From: Tipula vernalis
Lineage: Eukaryota > Arthropoda > Insecta > Diptera > Tipulidae
Assembly: GCA_958295665.1 (NCBI GenBank)
Contig: OY282558.1
Coordinates: forward strand, 114,442,838 to 114,506,837
Direction of reading: 5' to 3'
Length of the DNA stretch: 64,000 nt
A program made the position numbers and the translations under genes. Positions 22,850 through 34,199 of this stretch are shown here, piece after piece (the first letter of the stretch is position 1; each line of letters begins with the position of its first letter). The notes below the pieces were generated by a model. It did not search any database and was not told where the DNA came from. It saw nothing but the letters and a program-made list of their open reading frames with translations.

Positions 22850-24120
22850 TTTTCAGTTTTTCATGCGTGATTTACAATTAACGAAATTTTGAAGATGAAG
22901 TTATCTTGAAAACAGTAGATATACAACACCAAAAAAATCATTAGAGAGGAATAGAAAAAACTTCATCTTTTAACAAACAAACAAATTAAACCCGAGAAAC
23001 AAACCATAAAATCGATTTTTCAACTGTTTTTTTCAAAATGACAACGATAAGATGACGAGGGTCACCTTTTTGCTGTAAACATGTTGATAAATACATAGAA
23101 TAATTATGATTTGATTACAAATACATTAATAAATAACACTTTACGCGTGCTTACATTCAACGATTTTCCGCGCCGATGACGATTTTTTGGTTTATTTCTC
23201 GGGTTTTAATTTCTTTTTTAAGCAGATGACTAATTTTTCTGTTTTTGTCTTTATAGTTTTTTTTTATTGTTCCGTTTCAACTTTTTTTGCGGACGTCGAT
23301 TGTCGACGTCTTTGAATTTATGTCGGCTATTACACACAAAAAATCAAATTTAACAAAAAATATGATAAACCGTGATAATTTTTTGGTTTTTATGCATGTG
23401 CTTGTCTGCATCACATTATGTCTGTCTTGATGTCTTTGTAGGAAAAATATATCGCTCAACATCTTTAAAAACATTCCGAAAAATCAACTTTAGGGTTTGT
23501 CTATCGGGTTTCTTCAGTTGTTTTGTTGAAATTTGCAGTTTTCTCTATTTCTCGTTCATACATTTTTAATGTAGACTATTCGTAGATGCCGAGTATCGTT
23601 GAATGTAAATCACGCATTATGCATGATTTGAAGATGAAATTATCTTGAAAAAAGTTCAGATATAACCTACAAAGTCATTAAACAGGAATAGAGAAAAAAT
23701 TCTTGTAAAATTCAACGGATAAAACCAGAGGCGCGAACCCTAAAATTAACTTTCCAAATTGTTTTTTCAAGACGACAAGATGATGAGTGTCTTCTGTTTA
23801 AATTTTATTAATTTTGCGAAAAGAAAGCGACATTTTGATAGATAGAATAAAGTAATGGGAAGCAATGCACCATTCATCATTCACTTACTGGTTTGAATCT
23901 ATGCTAAAACTGTTAATAAAAAGACGTTTATTTAAGGATAAATTCTTTAAAAATATTTGGAAAAAGGAGGAAATATTCTGGAAAAAGTGGGACATATTCT
24001 GAAAAAGGAAGAACATTCTTTAATAAATCTTTTCTTTTCTAGTACTTCAAATATTTGCTATATACAAGAAAGAGTGCTTCGAGTGAGTGATGAATTGTGC
24101 ATCGTAGCCAGGGTTTAAAA
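22850..24120. repeat. Fold-back repeat cluster, left part
   Basis: Several related blocks in both orientations. The signature AAACCCGAGAAACAAACC followed by TAAAATCGATTTTTC is at 22988 (+). Variants lie at about 23191 (minus), 23480-23512 (minus) and 23721-23760 (+). Accompanying words are AAGATGA-GTTATCTTGAAAA (22892 and 23632), AATCATTA-GAGGAATAGA (about 22938 and 23680) and AAGATGA(C/T)GAG (23048 and 23778). A separate inverted pair at 23864-23886 and 24080-24103 brackets about 220 bp. The same family recurs at 26616-27215. Nothing codes for protein. Confidence 0.65.
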
Positions 24121-24303
24121 CGTGATAGCATTTCGCTCTTCATTTTTTTTAAGAGCGATACTAAAAAATATTAAAAACTGTTCAAAAAAAAAAATCGCTC
24201 TGAAGAACAGGCATATTTTTTTTATTATATGGCTTTTGCTCTGCCGCTATTGCTTTTGTATCAGAGTTTAAAGTGCTCATTAAAACTGTTAATATGTATG
24301 TGA

Positions 24304-24564
24304 TCAACGAAGTCGATTATTAGCAAATTTGATTAACGACATTTTCATAGTCAAGTGTAACTTATATTTTGAGTATGACGAGGAATACCGAAGATATTTA
24401 GTGATTAAAAGCATTAGAAGATCCCTCGAAATATTAAAATATTTTGACGTACGCGCGACCGGTTCATCAATTCCATAATTCGTACGATGAAAAGCAATAC
24501 TCAGTCTTAACTGTCGTGGACGAAGAATCCTCTTAGGAACGTAAAATGAATATATATCAAGCAA
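24304..24564 (-). pseudogene. LINE C-terminal fragment
   Basis: Minus-strand ORF containing RLSIAFHRTNYGIDEPVART followed by KYFN. The HRTNYG..EP motif is typical of the extreme C-terminus of Jockey/CR1-type ORF2 proteins. Orientation and order agree with the RT at 25.2-26.4 kb, so this is the end of the same element, separated by a later insertion. The LINE 3' end should lie just below 24300. Confidence 0.7.
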
Positions 24565-24599
24565 TACCGGGCAATTAATCTAAGCACAAATTACATTAA

Positions 24600-25066
24600 T
24601 AATTTTTTGTTGAATATTAATTAATTCATGTAATATCTAATATGCCACCGGTGGTTAGACCATTTTAATTGTGTTTCGATTAACACGAGAAGTATATTAG
24701 TATTTACGAACAGTAATTCAACGAAACCGACTAATAGACGTAATTCTATTTATTTAATTATATGATTTTAATACGAGTATGTTCCGAAGATTGTAAGAGA
24801 ATTCAATCCAGTTTCGAACTGATGAGCTTACATATGATTATGAAAAAATCAATCTTCTCATCAGGCCGCGGCGACTGGACTGATTATACCACAATTTACA
24901 TTCTATATATGTATACAGAATGTGATGTGCGTTAAGTATTAGCGAATCATAACTAATACAGATGAATTCTCTTACAATTTTTTTTCTTCACAATATTCAC
25001 ACAGCTTTATTTCTGTGTACGCTAATTTTTACTTGATTAATTTTTTGTTGAATATTAATTAATTCT
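24600..25066. mobile_element. Unclassified insertion with 28-bp flanking direct repeats
   Basis: The 28-bp sequence TAATTTTTTGTTGAATATTA plus ATTAATTC occurs at about 24600-24627 and again at about 25039-25066, bracketing about 410 bp inside the LINE. Such a long duplication suits a target-primed or SINE-like insertion, but no tRNA promoter boxes or poly-A tail are clear. Within it is a perfect 16-bp inverted repeat (24790-24805 and 24963-24978). No coding. Confidence 0.55.
24790..24978. repeat. 189-bp segment bounded by perfect 16-bp inverted repeats
   Basis: ATTGTAAGAGAATTCA at 24790-24805 and its exact complement at 24963-24978. The interior has a G+C-rich patch (CAGGCCGCGGCGACTGG, about 24862-24878). 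It could be a miniature transposon inside the larger insertion, or a structured RNA. No flanking duplication was identified. Confidence 0.55.
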
Positions 25067-25190
25067 AAATACTGCATGAATCATCTCTCTTCTGAATTCA
25101 AGACTACGAATGTTCAAAAGTGTACAACGACCGGCATAAGAAGGTAAACTAAATCCTGAAGTTGACCTCGGAAGTCTTCGAGGGCAAATA

Positions 25191-26381
25191 TTAAGAACTT
25201 TTTTGAATCCGCTCAATACGATGACTAAAGATTTTATAACCAGAACTCCCGATAACTACAGCATATTCCAAAATAGGCCTTACAAAAGCAGTATAGAATG
25301 TCTTGAGAGTATATGGGTCAGAAAATTGACGAGCATGTCTCTTTATGAAACCAAGCATCGACCCGGCTCTAGCTACAATCATTTCTATATGTTTAGTAAA
25401 ACTTAGGTTACCTGTAAACAAAACACCTAAATCAATAAACTGAGTAACTCTATCTATTTCCACGTTTTGTAAACTGTACGGAGCAACAATTTACATTTGG
25501 AGATATTGAGAGCTAAACAATTTTCAGTAGTCCAATCACTAAACCGATTAAGGTCCTGTTGTACCAATAAAACGTCTGCGCCATTTCGGATAGTAGCCTA
25601 AATTTTAAGATCATCTGCATATAACAGACATTTACAAAACTTAAAACATGAAACAATATCATTAACAAATAGAATAAATAATAATGGACCTAAATGGCTG
25701 CCCTGAGGAACACCAGATGAGACTGTAAACTTCTCAGAATAATTTTGACCAATACGTACTAGTTGAGACCTAAACCTGAACAAATAAGATGATTACCATT
25801 TTGACCTGCGACAAATAAGATGATTACCATTTTATAGGAATAAAATTAGAATTCACTTTAATCAATTTATCAATTAATAATTTGTGATTAATTTTGTCAA
25901 ATGCCTTACTGAAATCTGTATAGATAGTGTCAACTTGGGCACCTTTTTCTAAAAAGCATATCGCATCATTAACAAATACCGCAAGATTGGTTGTCGTTGA
26001 TCTACCAGAAAAAAAACCGTGCTGTTGGGGAACAATTAAGTTTTTAATATTAAGATAAATACAATCCTTTACCAGTTTTCCAAAAAGTTTAGGGATAACA
26101 GATAATATAGCTATTCCTCTATAGTTCTCAACTGAATTTTTAGGGACCGATTTAAATACTGGAATTACATACGAGGGTTTCCAGCACTGGGGAAAAATAC
26201 CTTGCCTAAGGCTGTAATTAAATAAATGTGCTAAATGGCCACTTAAGGCTTCGGCGCAATTATTTAAGAGTAGTGAGGGAATACCGTCAGGGCCCATAGA
26301 CATTTTACTATTAATTCCAACTAAAGCCATTTTGATTTGTTCCCCCGTAAAAGAAGAAATACAGTGAATATGATTATTCAA
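25191..26381 (-). pseudogene. LINE reverse transcriptase, Jockey-like
   Basis: The first block (26381-25824) includes MGPDGIPSLLLNNC, WKPSYVIPVFKS, NYRGIAILSVIPKLF, QQHGFFSGRSTTTNLAVF and YTDFSKAFDKINHKLL. The last holds the first catalytic Asp of LINE RTs. The next block (25783-25598) has [20 protein letters not shown] and the catalytic YADDLKI. The third (25463-25191) has FIDLGVLFTGNLSFTKHI, typical of the thumb region, and AFVRPILEYAVVI. Short frame breaks lie near 25800 and 25480-25590. The motif set is diagnostic of a non-LTR RT. Assignment to the Jockey group rests on overall resemblance. Confidence 0.87.
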
Positions 26382-26615
26382 AGAGCAATTCGTGTGTTAC
26401 AAAAAATATCGCTCCCTAATATTTGATCGACGGTGATTCATTTTTCTTCAATCGCTCTGTAGCATAGATTGGAAGCGACATTTTTAACTTTTTCGCTCGA
26501 TCTTTCTAGAGAGATATTAAAAATAAAAATTTAAATCATTTTGAAACAGCGAAATAATTTATTAATAAGTGTTTATCAATAGAGATAAAGAGCATAGACG
26601 CATATTGGAAAAACA

Positions 26616-26921
26616 TGTTAGTTGGAGCAAGAGTGAACATTTTTATAAAGAGCCATACAAGAATGAAAAGTTTAAACTCTGATTGTAGCCTTAGAAACCA
26701 GCAAAAGAAACCCGAGAAATCAACCCTAAAACCGACCTTTTAAGTTGTCAAGATGTCAATGACGCTTTATACAAAAACGTCATTGACATCTTGACAACTT
26801 AAAAGGTCGGTTTTATGGTTGATTTCTCGGGTTTCTTTTGCTGGTTTCTAAGGCTACAATCAGAGTTTAAACTTTTCATTCTTGCTCTTTATAAAAATGT
26901 TCACTCTTGCTCTAACTAACA
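26616..26921. repeat. Near-perfect long palindrome (hairpin)
   Basis: The left arm 26616-26764 (149 bp) and right arm 26778-26921 (144 bp) are inverted copies around a 13-bp spacer. By eye they differ by two substitutions and one 5-bp indel. A transcript from either strand would form a long, almost fully paired hairpin. The arms carry the fold-back family signature AAACCCGAGAAATCAACCCT. Confidence 0.92.
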
Positions 26922-27215
26922 TATCCACCTCGATACTTATATAAAATAAGTAATATGGTTACACATAATTGAAAACCAAAACAAAATAATAGCGTTTTCA
27001 CATAACAAATAAGTTGAACAAAAATGTTACAAAACGTAATAATTATTTGGTTTTACAAAAAAATTGGTGACATTCGTCATCTTATCATTTTGAAAAGGCA
27101 ACCTGAAAAATCGATTTTAGGGTTTGCTTCTCGGGTTTCATCTGTTTGTTTGTTACAACATACATTTTTTATCTACATATTAACCTTTAATGATTTTCAG
27201 GGTTGTAGCTCTATT
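26922..27215 (-). repeat. Fold-back repeat cluster, right part
   Basis: The minus strand reads through the same word order as the copy at 22900-23070: AAAATCATTAAAGG, ACAAACAAACAGATG, AAACCCGAGAAGCAAACCCT, AAAATCGATTTTTC, then TTTTCAAAATGATAAGATGA. It is therefore an inverted, diverged copy of that block, placed beyond the palindrome. Confidence 0.65.
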
Positions 27216-27399
27216 CTATAACCGACTAATATGAAGCGTTGATTTCAAATAAAGTTTTGTACTTTACAACTTTTGTACTTTACTTTACAGGATATTTCAA
27301 AACAAGATACATAGTTCAAAATTAATCATTTTCTTCCATTTGATGAAATGGGCGATGGAAATGGGAGTCTAGAATGGTTTTTGATAAAATTCTGGGAAA

Positions 27400-27680
27400 C
27401 GATTAATTATAATGGATCCTGGCTATTTCTTAAGAACCAAAAAAACCATTACACCTATTTTCAGGTCAGGCAAAATAAATGACATTGCATGTTTTAGAGG
27501 AATATAACTTCATCTAACCGACAACTACTTGAAAATACTTAAGGTAAATTGGCACGTCTTATAAGAATCAAGAGGCAAATCAACATTTACTAACTTAGTT
27601 GAATTCACCAGTAAAAAAATTAACGATATTGAAAAACACAAGTAAATCTTTATGGATTTGGTTTATCATACAGTCTTTTA
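27400..27680 (+). pseudogene. LINE RT fragment, plus strand
   Basis: Short decayed piece of a Jockey-like RT. Readable words are TPIFRSGKINDIACFRGI (about 27452; counterpart of VIPVFKS...NYRGIA in the minus-strand copy) and TFTNLVEFTSKKINDIEKHK (about 27582; counterpart of RSTTTNL...). A stop and a frameshift fall between. It comes from a different subfamily than the 24.3-26.4 kb copy, judging from the words between motifs. Confidence 0.65.
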
Positions 27681-30600
27681 AATCAGTGGTTTAATCCTTT
27701 ATTGTCAAATCGAGTGCATCCAGAGTTCTACAAGGGTCCTTTATTGAACCGTAGATCTTCCTTATTTTTATTAATGCAAACAAAGTGGCACCGTTACCTT
27801 GCCTTACTTCGTAACTTAACTCAAGATTTTGTTGTAAGTAGCTATGGTGCGTATAAAGTTTGGTTCTCACCGAAGATAGTCGCATTATTTTCGACGAGAA
27901 CCATAAAACATATTTGGTGCACATTACAACTTTGTATGTCAAAGAGATAAGTGCAATATCGCAGTAAAAAAAAAAAAAAAATTATTTTTACTTCAATATT
28001 TGTTTGAACGATGTGTAATAGGACCTCCACCTCGCTTGTAATAAATAATCGACGACCAAAAAATACATTTGTTTGAAAATGATGTCGCCATAATAAATAA
28101 AAGAAGAGTATCAGTCGAAAATGTGTATCTAACCAATATAACCATGGGAAGATTTGTTGATAGCATTGCAGCGCCGACGACAAAAATTAAAAAGAAATTC
28201 TAAACAAATTTCGGCTATAATGTGGTTGTCGCCATCGGCATTGTTATTGTGTATTTTAATTTGATAGGCGTCGTCCCTCTTGTTATCTTTCTACCTTTAG
28301 CAAAACAAATTTTTTAGACCCCGTTTTTAAATTTTGAGCATTTATTAAAAATATATTGAAGTATATTTGGTGCTTAATAACAACTTAATACGTGTATGGG
28401 TCATTTACGGGACCACTCTTTATATGCCGAAAACAATTATAGATTTAGTGAATGGTGCCTTGAACAGTCACAACATTTTAATATTGATAATCTCACTACA
28501 TTTCTACACGTCACTACATTTTAATAAGATTGAGAAAGAGTGAAATTATCGACTTGGAGAGCACATTGAAGAAAAATACTTGGGATTATGATTACGATCT
28601 ACCGTTCACCATGTAACCTGGACAAATTACAAATTCTCATTCATCTTCCGGAAAAGTCTAGGAAGGCATTGAATTTTGGACCTTGAATTCAACCAATTAC
28701 GGTGACAACAATCCATTTTAGCAGATTATTGAAATTATTGAACACCGCTGAAGATCACTTTGATTTATCCAAGGTCAGCTTCAAAAAGAAGTTAAAGACC
28801 TTTTCTAAATTTATTAACTATGGAAACTTCTATCATTCGCGCAGTGAGAAGTTTGTTAAAGTGTATGGGCATGGTAGATATATTTTTCTAATTCGACGAG
28901 TACAAATCGTGTCGATATGGGAACCTACAAATTATATTCTGTTAACAATTGATGACTCTATCCTGCGTAATAGCTCTCCTGTAATTTCTTTACATTTTGG
29001 GTTTTTAGAGTAAATGTGATAAAAAGGTCGGATTGTTAATAGTCCGGCGTTACATAAGACTTAGCAATTTGAATTTACTCAAAATGGTAAAATTAAACGG
29101 TAAAATTATCATCTTCCAACATTATTTGCATAACTCGACTTTCACGTATATATCACTATCACTTCCACTAACTGATTTCTTTTAGAGTTTATAAATCATT
29201 TTCAAGATTTGTTTCATGAAATTTAAAGTGCAGTTCAAGTTCACGTTCACAAAATATCAAAGGATATTGGAATCAGGCGAGTGAGGTGTTTCGCTTTTTC
29301 TTAATTAAACGAAGACCATAATGAATATTAGTCTTCATCGACCCATACTTTGAATTCAACACTTTGTAAACTTTCAATGACAGTTCTAAATTGTTGAACA
29401 AAATACTGTGTTTGTGCAATGATAAAATAATTGAAAAAACCAAAAAATAGAAAATAAATTTTGAAATAAACGACAGATTTATAAACGCTACGTTTAGCTG
29501 AGCACCTCCGTGAGAAATTACTTTGTCTCGTGAAGTCCAATCAAAATTGGTTAAATCGTTTCTAAGATTAGCTTTCTATACTATTATAGTGTGTTCTACA
29601 TCTCTTTAATCAGGTTACGTGATTACTACTTATAAGAAATACATTAGTACATCCCACTTTTACTGTAGAACTCTCTTTTACTAAAAACTCGAAATGAAAT
29701 CCATAAAATTTAGAATTTTATTCTATGTAAAATAAGAAAATGTTAAAATTTGTCAAAATTTTTGAATTTAGAAGAATTTGCAGCTAATTAACTTTTGATA
29801 ACCAAAAATCCGTTTTTTTGGTATAATTGTGATGTTCCAAAGCTGTAAAAGCTTAAAGTTCAAAAAACTAAAATTACAACGTTCTCTGGAAAAAAAATCA
29901 GACTAAATTCTTTTACGTTATGAGACATTCTTAATCTCTTAAAAGTCAGAATTTAAAGTACAATCTTCTAAAACCTTCCAAAATTTAGAAACTTTGAAAT
30001 TACCCAAAATTGAATTTTAAATTTTGATCAAGGTGTGGTATACAAATTTGATTTTAAATGTTAATCTTATATGAAAATAAACTTTCTATATTTGGCAAAA
30101 AATATCATCAATTACAAATCAAATTTAAAATTAAATTTTAGCAAGAAATTGTTCAGTTTAAAAAATCCGATGCTGTTAAAATTCCACAGTTCAAGCTAGT
30201 TTCCAAATAACTAAGTAATTTTTTACAAAATTAATAAAAGAACTGGGAATTTAGTTTCCAAAAATTAATTAAAATTATTTCAAAACTAAATATACATATG
30301 TGAAATTCGTCCAATCTGGGACAAAATTCATTTCTTTAAATGTAAATTAGCGATTTTGCTATTGATGCTTAATTCATAATCTTTCTGAATTATCTGATGT
30401 TTTTTACGAATTACTACAATACGACGAGTGATTCCACTAGCAGTATGTGACACGCAAAGCTGAGAAATTGATAAATGGTCAAAACCCGAATTGCTGATGG
30501 TGCTTCTTTCAATAAAAATCAAATTTTTCGGATGAATAAGTGTGAATATACTGAAGTATGTACTCTGCAAATGCAATGAGTATATTGAATATAAGCTAAT

Positions 30601-30828
30601 GACGAATAAGTTTTTGTTCATAATTTAGAGGTACCATTTGCAACAAAGTAGGGGCGGATTACCCAAGCATAGTCAAGGGAATTTTAATTCATAGTTTTGA
30701 ATAAGACTGAAGAAGCTACTCTTACTGATGGCTTTTACGGTGGTATTAAAAAGAAGAAATTATGAAAAAGTTCAGAATTCAAATATGTTTCTACAGAGTT
30801 TCATTACGAAGTATCCTGTTGAAACTGT
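27681..30828. other. Non-coding stretch
   Basis: About 3.1 kb with no recognisable gene. ORFs of 80-113 codons at 27691-28183 and 28702-29013 lack domains and are interrupted soon on both sides. 29690-30300 is low-complexity AAATTT-rich DNA. Confidence 0.45.
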
Positions 30829-31341
30829 GGTGCTACTTCAAAAATTAACTCACAAAAAAGAAAACCAAATATACTATGAATATATTTAGTTTTATTAATA
30901 TTTATTTACATATATTAATAGGCTCTTTTCAATGTGAAACATTTGTGGTACAACTATCAGCAGAAGCGATGCGAGCGATATATTCGCCATTCACTCCAAT
31001 AGATTCGTCGATGCTGTACTAACCCAACGAATTCAGTTAACCAAAACACAACTTGAGACATTTATGGTGGAAGTGGAACTCATCAGTAGAAGCGATTCGA
31101 GTGATATAATTCTTTTAAAATAATTCATTATAGTTCATTTTAAAACTAGTTTTACCTTTACTTCAAAATTTAACTCACAAGTTAGTGAAATAAAAAAAAC
31201 TTTAAAAAGAGATAGCCTATAAATATACTTAAATAAAAATGAATGAGCGAGAATGAAAGATGGAGCAAAATTAAACACGTAAACATTTTTTTTTAATTTG
31301 TTATTTCTTCTTTGAGTTAATTTTTGAAGTAGCGCCGAAAC
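30829..31341. mobile_element. 513-bp inverted-repeat element with internal direct repeats
   Basis: Terminal inverted repeats of about 40 bp share GCTACTTCAAAAATTAACTC (about 30832-30851 and complement at 31314-31333). Inside, a roughly 50-bp unit with CAGCAGAAGCGATGCGAGCG (about 30959) recurs as CAGTAGAAGCGATTCGAGTG (about 31084). A third partial copy of CTTCAAAATTTAACTCACAA is at 31161. No coding. Non-autonomous DNA element of unknown class. Confidence 0.6.
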
Positions 31342-31614
31342 TGTTGCAAAAGCTATTCGCAGTCTAAATGAAAAACGAATTTAAAGTACACACAACAATA
31401 TTTGTAGATCGAGCGATTCATTGAAACAATCCGATTTGATAACAGCAATAACCGAATAAGGAAGCTATTGATTGTTAGCTTAATGTTTTCAATGAACACA
31501 TATTCCAGATATGCACATGCCTTCTTATATAACTTTAATCATTTAGTTTTAACAATAATAGTTTTAGTCCGGCTCATTGGGCTGCAATGAAAAATATGCA
31601 ATATTTGTTTGGTT

Positions 31615-33010
31615 AAAAGCTTTCAAATTCAAAATTATCCGCCGATTAAAATTTTTAAACAGTATCTAACAATTTTTGAAATGCTTTCGAAGAAAACACA
31701 AAATTATTTTGTCACATAACGTAATTATTTGAAACTTTTATTATTGCAAGCTTTTATATAAAGAAAAGACGAAAATTTTTGTGCAAGCTCTAATTGATTT
31801 AATTTTATGCTTCTATATAAAAATTCTTTCAGAAAAGCACGAAAATAAGCATCAGACCTGCATAAGCAATAATTTCCTGGTTAAAACTTTCAAATTCAAA
31901 AATATCACAGACTTAAAAGTATTAACTGTCTGTAACAATTTTTGAAGAGCTTTCGGGGAAAACATCACATAATATAATTATTTGGAACGGTTATTAATGC
32001 GAGCTTTTTTACAAAGGAAAGATAACCATTTTCTGAAAGCTGGAACTGATTGAATTTTACCCTACCCTACCCCAAAAGAATTTGTTTCAGAAAAGCATGA
32101 AAATAAGCTTTAATTAGCAATAGCTCGTTTGGTAAAAGCTTTGAAATTTAAACATATCCGTACACTAAAATTTAGTAATTGCTTCTAAGTATTTTTGAAG
32201 AGCTTTCGGGAAAAATTAAACGTTATTTTTATTATTTGTCATACATGTGAGAAATAAACATTTCCTAGAAGCTTTAGTTTATGGGATATTAAAGCTTCCA
32301 AAAGGATTTTGTTCGTTCAGAAAATCATGAAAACAAACATTATATTTTTAATAACAGTAATTTCCAGGTTAAAAGCTTTCAAATTCAAAAACATTAACCG
32401 TGAGCCATAATATAATAATTTTGACTTGTTATTATTGCGAGCTTTAATACAAAGGAAAGATAAATCATTTCTGGAAGGTTTAATTGATAGAATTTTAGAC
32501 ATAAAAAAATGTTTCAGAAATGCTTGAAAATAACCATAAGGCTTTCATTAGCAATAATTAACTAGCATATTTAGAAATTACAAGAATTAATTAACATTCA
32601 ACAAAAATTTAAAAAAAAAAAAAAAGTAAAAATAATTAACTGGTTAAAAGCTTTCAAATTCAAAAATATCCGTAGACTTAAAAGTAATAACTGTCTCGAA
32701 CAATCCTTGAAGAGCTTTCCGAAAAAAGCTTAATGTTATTTTGACGCAAGATATAATCATTTTGAATTTTAATTATTGAGAGCTTTTGATTGATTGAATT
32801 TCGAGCTTCCAAAAAATTTTTTTCAGAAAAGCAAGAAAATAATCATCAGATCTTAATTAGGAATAATGTTCTGTTTAAAAGCTTTCAAATTCAAAACTAG
32901 CCGCCGACTAAAATTTATTAACTGTCTGTCTCTAACACTTGAGCTTTTGGGAAAACTTAATTTTATTTTGACACATAATAAAATCATTTGGAATTCTTGA
33001 TTCGCAATAA
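31615..33010 (+). repeat. Degenerate tandem array, 230-270 bp period, about six units
   Basis: The phrase AAAGCTTTCAAATTCAAAA opens each unit at about 31616, 31883 (as AAACTTTC), 32143 (as AAAGCTTTGAAATTTAAA), 32372, 32645 and 32878. Each unit then contains, in order, AATTTTTGAAGAGCTTTCGG, TATTTTGACACATAATA, ATTATTGCGAGCTTTTATAC, AAAGGAAAGATAA, TTTCAGAAAAGCATGAAAATAA and TTAGCAATAATT. Unit length varies by deletion, and a poly-A tract at 32609 interrupts one unit. Satellite-like, non-coding. Confidence 0.8.
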
Positions 33011-34109
33011 TGCTTTTGTACGTGCTCTTGTCGTTTGTTGTCTAATTGAAAGTGATTCTTTTAACGTACTCTCTAAAGTATTAGATCTTCACACTTATTT
33101 GTCAAGTTATTGAATCATTTCAAATTACGAAATGAAATAAATAAGTTTTATTTGGAAATAAATTAAATTTGCAGAAACTTTGTATATTTCAAAATTGCCA
33201 GGGTACAACACGCTTGCAGATAGAAAATTGACACGGTCGGACAAAAATAAAAAAGCAATATTTAAGGTAAGTTAGTTACATTATGTAAGTAGCACAGTAG
33301 TACAACAATAAATAATAAAATTTATTAACTAAACTCTAATTTATAAAATGTCACATAAATTGGTATAATTTCTTGAGTTTGGAAGAATTTTCCGTTTGGT
33401 TTCGAAATTTTTATAATTAGGATTAAACATTGTTAAATTTAGTTAAGAAATTGACAAATTTACAAATAAAAAGAAATAGGAAAATATACTAACTGAAATT
33501 TGGAAAATTGTTTGGCAAAATAAGGCAGTGCAAAGTATAAAAATATTAATAGATCTATTAATTTCTCATCCAATAACTGCCACCAACATCATATAAACGG
33601 GATTTGTTTTTTTTTATCTTTTAGAAGTAGAAACAGCAAAATAACTCAGGACGGAAGTATATACTCCAATTTTATTCTGTACACAACCAGGCTGATTATC
33701 TACGCGTAAACTCAATTTAATTACATATACATAAGTATATGTTGTGTAATTATTTACTCTATTATCCACAATAATAATATGATCAAACGAACTAGTAATC
33801 ACTATAATTAAAAACGATCGACAAACATAAATAATTAGTTACAGTGTGGTCTCATCATACTGAAAACAAATACATCTCTCACTGTGTACTCCACTCTTAA
33901 TATAAATTTTAACATTTTATGAACCGTAAACTATGTAAACACAACACAGCACACAACAATTAAAAAGACTGAAGGCTAAACCATGTTTACTCGTATATAC
34001 AATACACATATGTTGCCTGTTGACTTAAGACAAAGAAAAAGTAAAATAAAATTACTTTGTGTTTAAGATGCAAATCGCAAGGAAGTGACGTAATATATTT
34101 ATCGCTTAC

Positions 34110-34199
34110 CTTCGAACATCCGGTGAATTTGGCAAACTTTGACATTTTCGACTGTGATGCTTTTGATTTGATGGTGAATTTCCCATAATTTATCACCAT
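34110..34199 (-). CDS. Candidate host first coding exon, unknown protein
   Basis: On the minus strand an ATG at 34199 opens 30 codons (MVINYGKFTIKSKAS, then SKMSKFAKFTGCSK). They end exactly at TTCGAAG followed by GTAAGC, a good splice donor (exon/intron boundary 34110/34109). A second in-frame ATG gives the shorter start MSKFAKFTGCSK. The encoded stretch is rich in Lys and Ser and hydrophilic, unlike the Phe/Ile-rich chance ORFs around it. TATATATA lies about 40 bp upstream (34236-34243). The intron reading continues 40 codons to a stop. I do not recognise the protein, and no downstream exon could be linked by eye. Confidence 0.35.

Larger units (their letters stand above)
24304..26381 (-). 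mobile_element. Jockey-like LINE, 5'-truncated, minus strand
   Basis: Non-LTR retrotransposon remnant, RT portion only. Reading the minus strand downwards, RT motifs are in the right order, followed by the LINE C-terminal region. The endonuclease and ORF1 are absent, as is common after incomplete target-primed reverse transcription. A 440-bp unrelated insertion (about 24600-25066) splits the C-terminal part from the rest. A 23-bp segment is tandemly duplicated at about 25780-25833. Confidence 0.85.

Noticed and set aside
24790..24978. tRNA or SINE promoter boxes (AGTTCGAAACT as B box)
   Set aside because: The A-box-like word is imperfect, its distance from the B-box-like word is too long, and no cloverleaf can be drawn.
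31615..33010. Possible CRISPR-like array
   Set aside because: Units are 230-270 bp, degenerate throughout and without unique spacers, in a eukaryotic setting; it is a satellite-like tandem repeat.
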